From contig NZ_JAFREP010000003.1 of assembly GCF_017377855.1 (NCBI RefSeq), positions 1 through 64,000 of the forward strand: a stretch of 64,000 bases of DNA. Reading direction: 5' to 3'. Below the pieces are notes generated by a model. The model saw only the letters and a list, made by a program, of their open reading frames with translations, was not told where the DNA came from and made no database searches. The position numbers and the translations under genes were made by a program. This document shows, piece by piece, positions 21,101-26,193 of the stretch. Source of the stretch: Acanthopleuribacter pedis. Lineage in GTDB: Bacteria > Acidobacteriota > Holophagae > Acanthopleuribacterales > Acanthopleuribacteraceae. The first letter of the stretch is position 1. The number at the start of each line of letters is the position of its first letter.

Positions 21101-24100
21101 ATCCGCCTCGGGCGTGCCGACCACGACCGAGGCCCAGTCATCCTCGCTCGAAAGGTTGTTACCGGGTGTGGAATCGGGATCGAACAAGTTGCTGGTCAGC
21201 ACTTCCGCGTCCGCGCCGACGCCGCCGAAGGCGATGACCCGGGTGGTGACGTTCAGCGCGACCGTTTGGGCCGCGTCGAGGCTGCCGATGGTCCACAGAC
21301 CCGTGGCCGGGTTAAAGGCGCCGCCGCCGTCGTCGGACAGGATTTCGACCGGGGTCGGGTTGGTGTTGCCGATGGAGACGCGGGCGGTCACGTTCTCGCT
21401 TGTGTCGGGTCCGGCGTTGGTGACCTGCACGCGAATCACCAGGGTTTCGCCCACGTCGGCTTTCTCCGGCGTAGCACTGATCGCCATGCTGAGATCGGCG
21501 CTCCCGACCGAAATCGCGGCCGTGTCGTCCTCGCTGATTAATCCGTTGTTGGGTAAGGAGTCGGGATCGCCCTGATCCGCGTTGGTGAGTTCCGCCACCA
21601 ACTGTTTGGCGCCTGAGGCGGCCACGTCCACCGACAGCTTCAGCACGGTGGTTTGGTTTTCGCCGAGGGTACCGACCGTCCACAGCCCGTTCCCGCTCGT
21701 GTAGGCGCCGTTCCCATCGTCGGAAACGTAGGTCAAGCCGGCGGGTAAGCGGGCACTGACTTCCAGTCCGGTCGCCTCACGGGGACCGCGGTTGCGCACC
21801 TCAATCGCAAATTCGATACGATCACCTGGCAGCGGGGTGACGTTGTCGACGGTCATGGTGAGTTCGACATCCGCCTGGTCCAATCGCGTCCAACCCAGAT
21901 CGAACAAGACTTCCATGGCGATGCCGGGATCGTGGTTGGCGCCGACGAGGAACTGTTCCAACACTTGATCGGGCGTTGCTGATGCGCTGATGAAACCCCG
22001 GTTGTAGTCGCTGACCGAACCCTGGTAATCGAAATCGAGCAGGAGGTAACCGCCGCCGTCGGTGCCGGCGGTCAAGGCCGTGCCCGCCGCGGCGCGGGTG
22101 CCTTCGCCCAAAAAGACCTGTTCGCGGCCCGCCGCGCTCAAACGTTCGGAACTGCTCATGGCCGACCAGCGTTCGTTGGTTAGCGGATCGCGCAGCAGCT
22201 TCATGAACACATCGTTTTGGCCGAAAAACTTGCCGCCGTGGCCGCCGTTGACGAAGGTATGGAAACCCAAGCCGTGGATCAACTCGCGCACCGCGATGCT
22301 GACCATATCGACTTGGCTCCCCGGCGAGGCATCCAAGCCGAGGTACCAATCCGTTCCGTTGAGGCAGCCGCCCGCGGCAATCGACGGGTTGACCGTGACC
22401 ACGATTTCGGGTTCGGCCCCGTTGGTGTCGACGCCCGCGATGTGGTTTCCGAGCGCGATGGGGTAGAAGGTGTCGGGATCGGGGGCGTTGTCAAACTGAA
22501 TCACCCCGGTGAGCGGTTCACCGTGGGCGAGAACCGGGGTGCCGCCGGGACAGGGGAGATCGGCAAAGTCGACCTGGGCCGTGATCAACACATCACTGGC
22601 CAGGAAACTGCCGACGATGGCCGCCGCGTGTTCCCAAACCAGGCGGCGCTGTTGACCGAGGGTGGTGCCCGTGTTGCCGCCGACCGGATCCACCGCGGTG
22701 GTGTCGTTGAAGCCGACCCCGTTGCCGTCGGCGGTGGTGATGACAATCGAGGCGCCGACCGCACGGCGCGGGTTAATCGTGGCCGAACCGGTATCGTCCT
22801 CGGCGTTGTTTTGGTTGTTGGGGGTCGAGTCGGGATCGGCCGGCGTGGCGGCGGTGATTTCGGCCGTGAAGGTGCGGGCGCCGACGCTGGGCGCGGCGGT
22901 GGTGAGCACCAGTTCAGCGGATTGACCGGCAGGCAGCGCCGGAATGCTCCAAACCCCGGCGTCGTAACTGCCGACCGAGCTTTGCGCGCTCGCCTGGCTT
23001 AACCCGGCGGGTAAAGGCGCGGAGACCGTGATGTTCTCGGCTTGATCCGGCCCGTTGTTGCCGACCGTGACCGTGTAGAAATAGGGCTGCTCGAGGAAGG
23101 GGACCGTGGTGGAAACGCGCACGCGCAGGTCGAGGTCGGCCTCGGGTCGGCGGATCGTGGCGGTTTGGTAATCGTCGTCCTGGGTGTTGCCGTCGCCGGG
23201 GTTGCTGTCCAGGTCGCCCACGTCGGAAGCGGTAATTTCACTGACGATGGTGGCGCTGTCGCCGCTGACAAAGGTTGCGGTAACGGCGACCGTTGCGGAT
23301 CCGGCCGCGGTCACCCCGGTCAGTTGCCAGTTGGGATGATTGTAGGTGCCGTCGCCGCTCGCCGAGACGAAGGCCATGTTGGCGGGCAAGGTAAGCGCGG
23401 TGGTCACCGCGCCGACACTGTCCGGCCCCGCGTTATCCACGCGCAAGGTGATGGTGACGTCGCCGCCGTTGTCGAGTTTGTCGGGGCTGACCGTTTGGTG
23501 CAGGGACAGATCGGCGAGGGGGGGCGGTACCGCTTCCACGCAGAGTTGGCCGTCGCTGGTTTGGGTTTCGGGGAAACCGCCGTTAAACACAAAAGCCGCG
23601 TTGGGCAGGGACAGCGCGCTGCAGGCGTCGACCGTGGCGTCGGCACGGGCGTGCAGGTTCATGTAAATAAGGATGGCGTCGCCGTCGGTACTCAGGGTGA
23701 ACTCTTGGGTCGAGGCGGCGGAGACCAGCACGCGGCCGGGCGTGGGTTCGTTGTCGAGCACCAAATCCCAGCCGGCGATTTCGGTGCCGCTGGTGGTGAA
23801 TCCCTCGTAGGTGAACAGGTTGGTGTCGTAGTTGAGCTCGAAATCAAAGGCGTTGACGTCCAGATATTGCGCAACCTCGCCGACCACAATGGGGACCGAA
23901 AGCGTTTCGTCTTGGATCACGCCGAGCCCGCGGCTGATCCAGACCGCGACTGGATCGGGAGGCAGGCGCCGGAACAGGTTGGGGCGGAAGGAGAGCAGGG
24001 TACAGCGCATGCGGTTGATTTGTTCAACGCTGAAGCGGTTCATGCAGGCGTCGTCGGCATAACCCATGTAGTTGTCGACCGGATCACTGCTCCCGCAGGT

Positions 24101-24922
24101 CGCGGTGCCGCCGGGGCAGCCGTAGATGGGTTGGCTCTGGGAGGGCGTATCGTTGACCAGATCGCCGCAGGTGTAGCTGTTGCAGCAGCCGCCCTGGAAG
24201 GTGTGGTAGAGGCCGAGGTAGTGGCCGACCTCGTGGGTGAGGGTGCGGCCGGTGTTGTAGGGCGGCCCGATGGGCGCGTTGCGGCCGACCGCGTTCCAAA
24301 GCACATTGATGCCGTCGTAGTAAGCGCCGGCGACGTTGCCGGACGAGGGTAGGTAGGCGTAGCCGAGGTTGCCGCCCGCGCTGTTGACGTAGATGTTCAT
24401 GTAGCGGTCGGGGTTCCAGTTGAGGGCGCGGCGGTAGCCGAAGCTGTCGTTGTCCGCGTGCCAGGCGTCGTTAAAGGTGCGGGTGATGCCGTTGGTGGGT
24501 TGGCCGTTGGGGTCGCGGTCGGCCAGAACGAAGAGGATGCGGCTGTCGTTACCGGGCGCGCCGGGTGTGTTGACCTGGGCGTTAAAGTCCTCGTTAAGGA
24601 TTTCCACCTGGCTGTGAATGAAGCTTTCGTCGATGTTGCCGGTCCCGTTGGTGCGCGCGATGACGTGAAACACCGTGGGGATGATCAACAGGTCACCGGC
24701 TTCGTAGGTGTCGCGAACGATCGTTTGCTGGGTGTCGCAATCGCCGGCGGGTTGCCGGTTGGGCGGGACCGTGGGCGCAACGGTGCCGCAGAAGCGGACG
24801 CCTTCAAGGCCGGGAAGGAGGGGTGGGTCGAAGTAATCTTGGGCTGATAAAAAGAGCGGAAACAGCGAAAGACAAAAAACCAAAAAGATCCGTTGCAAGC
24901 GGTACCCAGTAGGTTCGGGCAA
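9131..24922 (-). CDS. Giant secreted multidomain metallopeptidase with DUF11 repeats, PPC, cohesin-like and dockerin domains
   Basis: The product is about 5,263 residues and begins with a signal peptide (hydrophobic FLVFCLSLFPLFLSAQ). I chose the TTG at 24920-24922 because AAGGGAGG lies just before it; a GTG at 25054 would put 44 extra residues before the signal. Residues 40-320 are an M43 (pappalysin/cytophagalysin-like) peptidase with HEVGHYLGLYH at 230 and the Met-turn DNYMGYADDAC. A cohesin-like domain follows (about 325-465). Then come 19 DUF11 repeats in blocks of 2-5-4-3-3-2, separated by five copies of a related metallopeptidase-like module with HExxH-like sites at 879 (RELIH), 1801 (HELGH), 2616 (HEMAH), 3290 (KRLTH) and 3970 (HEFSH). 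The C-terminus has two PPC-like domains (about 4460-4570 and 4665-4775), a cohesin-like domain (4877-5010), a dockerin (5020-5085) and a last cohesin-like domain. It probably acts outside the cell as a peptidase or adhesin. The gene appears to stand alone. Confidence 0.9.
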   Translation of the reverse strand: MPEPTGYRLQRIFLVFCLSLFPLFLSAQDYFDPPLLPGLEGVRFCGTVAPTVPPNRQPAGDCDTQQTIVRDTYEAGDLLIIPTVFHVIARTNGTGNIDESFIHSQVEILNEDFNAQVNTPGAPGNDSRILFVLADRDPNGQPTNGITRTFNDAWHADNDSFGYRRALNWNPDRYMNIYVNSAGGNLGYAYLPSSGNVAGAYYDGINVLWNAVGRNAPIGPPYNTGRTLTHEVGHYLGLYHTFQGGCCNSYTCGDLVNDTPSQSQPIYGCPGGTATCGSSDPVDNYMGYADDACMNRFSVEQINRMRCTLLSFRPNLFRRLPPDPVAVWISRGLGVIQDETLSVPIVVGEVAQYLDVNAFDFELNYDTNLFTYEGFTTSGTEIAGWDLVLDNEPTPGRVLVSAASTQEFTLSTDGDAILIYMNLHARADATVDACSALSLPNAAFVFNGGFPETQTSDGQLCVEAVPPPLADLSLHQTVSPDKLDNGGDVTITLRVDNAGPDSVGAVTTALTLPANMAFVSASGDGTYNHPNWQLTGVTAAGSATVAVTATFVSGDSATIVSEITASDVGDLDSNPGDGNTQDDDYQTATIRRPEADLDLRVRVSTTVPFLEQPYFYTVTVGNNGPDQAENITVSAPLPAGLSQASAQSSVGSYDAGVWSIPALPAGQSAELVLTTAAPSVGARTFTAEITAATPADPDSTPNNQNNAEDDTGSATINPRRAVGASIVITTADGNGVGFNDTTAVDPVGGNTGTTLGQQRRLVWEHAAAIVGSFLASDVLITAQVDFADLPCPGGTPVLAHGEPLTGVIQFDNAPDPDTFYPIALGNHIAGVDTNGAEPEIVVTVNPSIAAGGCLNGTDWYLGLDASPGSQVDMVSIAVRELIHGLGFHTFVNGGHGGKFFGQNDVFMKLLRDPLTNERWSAMSSSERLSAAGREQVFLGEGTRAAAGTALTAGTDGGGYLLLDFDYQGSVSDYNRGFISASATPDQVLEQFLVGANHDPGIAMEVLFDLGWTRLDQADVELTMTVDNVTPLPGDRIEFAIEVRNRGPREATGLEVSARLPAGLTYVSDDGNGAYTSGNGLWTVGTLGENQTTVLKLSVDVAASGAKQLVAELTNADQGDPDSLPNNGLISEDDTAAISVGSADLSMAISATPEKADVGETLVIRVQVTNAGPDTSENVTARVSIGNTNPTPVEILSDDGGGAFNPATGLWTIGSLDAAQTVALNVTTRVIAFGGVGADAEVLTSNLFDPDSTPGNNLSSEDDWASVVVGTPEADLSLSGTLSSEVANVGDRVQLNLTLTNSGPDASGATVTLALPGGVDYRSHSGTGTFNDQNATWTVAAEQLSSPAQLTVELAVVSFGSFTLTSEISAADRFDPDSTPGNDVPSEDDRFSQNLRTPEADLELGLTLGNGTANVGDTVQLNLDLLNRGPDDATGVQVANRLPGGLTITGSSGAGSFADGLWTVASVPADSRVTLQISARVDVAGTKVNTAEIIAADQQDPDSTVNNNAAGEDDQASATIGAIDLSVAMQSDEPQPLVGENTTVTITLANAGPDDATGVQVAVPIPAGVTLTNTPADFASGVWTPLTLAASSQVDLVLILRSDSVGAKTVTAQVVAADHGDTDSQPADGRGDDYAELVITPRATDGAPIIIVNSDAPGEGFNDPTPVSPTGGNTATTLGTQRLQVFERAAQIWGGLINSSVQIKVEARFDALTCSSSSAVLGAAGPKTVARDFPNAGFASTWYHIALANAIAGSDLNNGNHIVATFNSSIDNNNGCLANTNWYYGLDGNNGNNMDLLTVVLHELGHGLGVSTFVNGQTGAKLLGFNDIYMQYLRDASLGKSWPQMTDAERARSAVDTRDLVWTGPLVNGGAGNLTDGVNSRGQVEMYAPNPFRSGSSVSHFSTDLSPDELMEPFFTQATTNPGLAVALLGDLGWQEQPLADLSLTGTLSDTQPGLNELVTATLVLRNNGPGETGSVTAEVLADSGLTYQSHTGGGSYNPATGVWTIGDMAVGAAPTLSVVYRAERLAPLNLRAQVTNATTDDPDSTPENGYLNEDDDLTLTVEPIFIGTADLSLSATATTLTPIPGDPLSVTLELRNDGPDTAENIAVDLIIPLAFTYQSSSGDGAFDTGTRRWTLPSLPTGNTVSLTLNLLYDSGSGAFIYAGVAQVDQEDPDSTPGNANNNGEDDTITLAFTPGSAGTADLSLDLVVSDSTPEYGSRVTFTLTLDNAGPDTAEDIVVLVSPAAAFQNIAADPSWDPVTQEWRPDDLAATNQAVLTLSADAVFAGSHIFRAEVRAVRQDDPDSTPDNNRPDNVSNEDDFVITTISTLTADLELTHTVTPGNVDVEDAPVLRLSVTNRGPAASENVVVQHGLPAGLTIAAQSGDGAYDTGSGVWTIGTLNSGQTAQVEMTLTIAEVGRYKATAEVTNASRFDPDSTPGNGANGEDDYDEVVINAVGQTLTTITILNSDGPGEGFNDNTPTAPVGGNTGTTLGEQRLIAFQHAADIWARYLASPVEIVVDSRFDPLTCSASSGILGSAGPRGVARDFPNAPISNTWYPIALANALAGSNLYGGNQAAARATFNSSIDNNNNCLSGTNWYYGLDGNAGNNMDLVSVLLHEMAHGLGFLTFTNGQTGSRFYGRNDVYMQLLMDHSQGLLWSQMNDSGRARSAVDNGDLVWTGSQVNNAAGELTAGTNSSGLTRMYAPNPFRPGSSVSHFDTALAPNELMEPFYTGPNHDPGMAAQLMFDIGWPGARSADLSLTAAVDRPAALPGETAVFTLVLGNDGPNRANGIRVAIPIPSGLTYLGDNGLGTYSNGVWSIDLLDAGDTISLQITTSVNQSGDKLLVAEVADADRPDPDSVPDNGNPAEDDYAAVGIGAADLALAWRADDLSPLELSTINLHLDLTNEGPDDASAVVVGIPPFANATLLGGNNNFDLANRRWNVANLAASGTTTLTLTLQIDRFGATTPVIVANAEIIAAEPDDPDSVVANQDPAEDDWAGITLTPRPLPKADLSLTTSVDAFTLETGELLTFAIRLHNDGPALATDVAVTATYPGFSLVDANGSGTFSAGRWSLDELGAGAATTLNLILRADAFGPTTLQAEVAASGVADPDSTPANGLNAEDDVSTQIVTPVSPASALIQLQNSDGQGVGFNDATPTAPVGGNAGDTLGAQRLIAFQYAADLWSANLDSETPILIRGRFGNLACNQNDAALAQAQLFWQQDFTGAPQSGVRYPSALANTLAGEDLDPDRPDAVLTFNLALGGANCFSGRDWYYGLDGQPGTRIDFVTVVLKRLTHALGFFTDLNGADGSLAGSPERFLDLVTDRSTGQTLRAMSNSARAVAVVNEGNLVWTGAVAGAVAGSGAGVHPQGGLLLHAPNPFLAGASLIHLSQQFQPNQLMEVAFSGANHDLSLAAALLRDLGWPGVATADLELSLSASDTTPEVNDVITLTATLTNHGPDTATGLSVGLPLPGNLSHQSNSGNFDAGTGLWSPSDLSSGQQVQLTVNVQVTNNQAVTLTTQVLAADTVDPDATAGNGRPGEDDQASITLAPFQVFNADLGLTATVDRDSLLVSENFTVTLNLSNAGPDSADAVAVQVSLPGGVTLLSSNDTGGGALDSGTGLWTVGSIANGATRALTITFRADRAGTFLVGAEVSQSAAIDPDSVPNNGNSSEDDTDQVGVSVTEPPRADVSVSLATDQSSPNQGDLFTVTAKVRNDGPQAVTVTTEIRLPQDMTQVGSTLSQGSFNNGTFAPGRLAAGAEARLTLELSAASSGGKTLVFEVMSSDVTDPDATPGNGSTSEDDLAELTIFPRSNAGAVIVIRNNDGPGEGFNDTRPVSPVGGNPGTTLGEQRLIAFQRAADIVAASLKSDVTITVLAQFDALSCSSTSGVLGAAGPVTAARDFTGAPHEATWYHIALANALAGRDLNGGDGEIRATFNSSIDNNDNCLRGTNWYYGLDARPGNNMDLVSVLIHEFSHGLGFSTFVDPSGNKLLGFDDTYMRNLKDTRSNKSWSAMSNAERAASAVGGASTVWQGANVVAASGGLTNGRNGAGEVEVYAPNPYRQGSSVSHFSTSLVPDELMEPFYTGPNHEMGLAVPLFEDLGWNAADRADLSMSLSVDNPTPAVGETVTFTVKLRNDGPSAAENVRFRINVGAGLITPAGKDIDPDDPCQLNPLGDEILLDLVIADHEATFTLCKEVLAEGDRGVSVEIIASDTNDPDSTPGNGNTFEDDYAALSVGGADLSLDLLADRNSAAVGTLVNLTLTLNNAGNEEARNIAVDFSLPAGLELVNRNPAGSAGNWQIARLSAGALSQLQLTARVTDTGSHTVSAEVTASDRPDPDSTPNNGASAEDDAASLAITGTPPDSSAIGIAVNGFFSDNCPNTVARLQITLAGDPVSGLEADAFALFEDGQNLPFTLVTGSTAGEYELAFQTLQADGNSHDYDFSVTVLGSTATGRSSARTCHISGVTTLANDVPVTGIAATQGSRLYFALDVPPNQGRVFFETSGGDGDVDLYLARDRLPTLNDYDFRDIGIGNSERIQRDNPAAGRWYVGLFAVSEFRDVQLRGAYAALRKQIQIQNIYIDGCPEIAVQVQVTLDDVGVPGLTAANFQLLEDNESRAFSVVPLNENRGKYELRFTTTEPDGLTHQVLVRALFLGDSVETRSSYNRCAVTQVTPLSNGELVANLAGRRDTWLYFRIDVPNGQDVLEIRSFGGAGDADLYARFGDLPDQNVFDAHPRVGGNEQTITIENPSAGSWFIGVYGFLDYTGLNMVAGYWVETLDLTIDAVSITACPTIQVVARVEDQSGPVTGLTASAFTITENNDAALEPSSVVESDGVYRLRYDTANITGDDIFVTAKVSRDGLTAFDNRSYRNCTRDGGVIDVWINRVHAAPAGPEISLPLFVGEVEIDFQINSFQVALTYDPNILIYRGLDTAGSLIADWDVLDDSGSDTGRILLQAANVANLNLSSDLEQVLTRFRFLVVGDSNACSELALPEADFVFNNGSPIARTADGRFCVTMGCPRARGDLDGDGRDNRAFDALQILNSLSGIPTDFDPLPLCVADTNCSGTISVQDAVLILQRSVELIEGYCLDDGPATRAANFSIDIPEEQRLMETSQDFVFDLNITNLPDEAVHGYSFTMTWDPALLTFEEVVVREDSLSERWGEPITVWAPGSVTVTHAYPLTPLPGDGTLLRFRGRTTSGDDGDGLLEFSSFSLATPSEPQTTPPPLYYSVLGIPCYDTGAWSRLVGAWNNEVTILDIVTAMECVP
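11850..23525 (-). repeat. Array of 19 DUF11 repeats with five inserted peptidase-like modules
   Basis: Each repeat is about 115-130 residues, starts with a variant of ADLSL, contains NxGPD in the middle and ends with DPDSTPGN...EDD. This is the conserved DUF11 (Ig-like) pattern. The blocks hold 2, 5, 4, 3, 3 and 2 repeats. They are separated by modules centred on approximately 22.3, 19.5, 17.1, 15.0 and 13.0 kb, each beginning with a DGxGxGFND motif and ending in a conserved GW. The array is a product of internal duplication; divergence between units at protein level is large, so the duplications are old. Confidence 0.85.
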
Positions 24923-25383
24923 GGCGGTCCTCCCTTCTCGACCGGCCGTGGTGGCGGACCGACGGGTTGAAGCGCCGGGGAACCAAACGGCCAAAAACGT
25001 GCTGCGACGCGTGCCGTGCCGAGCGAGCACGGCGAAACCCACGCATGAAAGCACTGAGCCGATCCGTTCCCGGCGGAAAACGCGTCGACCCGCGAAGGTT
25101 TCGTTGCCAAAACGAGGAAAATGGAAACGTCATAAAGTTGGCAAAGGTATTCTTACCTCTTCGGAAAAAAACACCCCCAACTGAAGCAAAAACTGGGGAG
25201 GGGTGGCGCGGCGCGGGACAACCCGTGTGATCTGAGAAGGAAGCAGGGGTGTTCGTCGTCGCCGCCTTACGCGCGCAAGTGCTGTTAGCCGCAACGGCTT
25301 TCTGGGAATTAGACCTTTGACGTGGCGCCCAACCTAAAACGTGTTTGGGCTTTCTTGGAAACAAGGTCGTTCTAAAAGGAGGT
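24923..25383. other. Intergenic region upstream of the giant gene
   Basis: About 460 bases lie between two minus-strand genes. This stretch should hold the promoter and leader of the giant gene. A short palindrome AGGTA-ttct-TACCT occurs near 25146-25158 and an imperfect GCCCAA/TTGGGC hairpin at 25327-25350. No gene is supported; open frames here have no family resemblance. Confidence 0.4.
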
Positions 25384-25965
25384 TTACCCCGCCTTGCGAT
25401 TTTCCTTGCAGGGGATGACGCTGAGGACCGGGAACGCCGGGTGCGAAAAGGGGGCGATGCGGCGGTCCTCGACTTTTACCGACACCGCCTCGCGCTCGCG
25501 GTGCAAGGTGACCTTGGGGCCGGTGTCGAAGGTGAACTCCTGGGCGCGGGCCAGGCTTAAGTCGACCTGGCGGTTGCCGAGCTGGACGCGCAGCAGGTCG
25601 TTTTCCGTGGCCGGGTTGCCGAGCGCGAAGTCCAGGTGCAGACGGTAGTGGTTCGGATGAATGCCGCTGAAATCACAGCCGTACAGATCCGTTGTAAACG
25701 GGGCGCGGTACTCCAGGCGGAAGTTGAGGTCGTACCGCACGCCCGGCTCGAATTGGGCGTGCAACATGCCCCGCTCCCATGCCGCCGGTCGGCGCGTCCG
25801 CGTCTCCTGATCGCGCAGGTCGATTTCGGTCAGGACCAATTCACCCATGCTGCCCAGCTTGAGCGGCAGGTTGTCGCCACTCCAGAGCAAACCCTCGAAA
25901 CGCACAAACTTAATCATTGAATAATGTAGGTTGTAGGATTGAACGGCGGTTTCACAGCTAATCAT
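25384..25965 (-). CDS. Protein of unknown function (193 residues)
   Basis: I do not recognise a family. The protein is soluble, with no signal peptide or membrane segment, and is rich in beta-prone alternating residues. It has two cysteines in the part LYGCDFSGIHPNHYRLHLDF...VIPCKENRKAG. The ATG at 25963-25965 is preceded by GGGAGG at good spacing; a second in-frame ATG at 25915-25917 is possible. Base composition and codon use are like the neighbours, and the opposite strands have no better frame. It lies between the giant gene (same strand, about 460 bases away) and a divergent phosphatase gene. Confidence 0.65.
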   Translation of the reverse strand: MISCETAVQSYNLHYSMIKFVRFEGLLWSGDNLPLKLGSMGELVLTEIDLRDQETRTRRPAAWERGMLHAQFEPGVRYDLNFRLEYRAPFTTDLYGCDFSGIHPNHYRLHLDFALGNPATENDLLRVQLGNRQVDLSLARAQEFTFDTGPKVTLHREREAVSVKVEDRRIAPFSHPAFPVLSVIPCKENRKAG

Positions 25966-26193
25966 CGGTCCCTCCCGCGTGGTTGATCCCTATCCTAGTT
26001 CGTTTGGCGTCGGCGGGGGAAGAAGGCTTGGTTTTGCTGAGGTTAACCCGAAGTTGGTCCAGGATTCGACCCTTGCCTTCGCCTTCGCCCACGCAAAGCG
26101 GTTGCCTTGCTTTTCCCATCCCTTGATCTTTACCGGACCAAATGTTAGGTTGCGGAGGTTATGCCAAACGCTTGCTTTCGAAAAGGACCCCCA

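Noticed and set aside
25055..25364. Upstream extension or separate gene before the giant protein
   Set aside because: Frames here lack family resemblance; the strong ribosome binding site and signal peptide at 24922 mark the real start.
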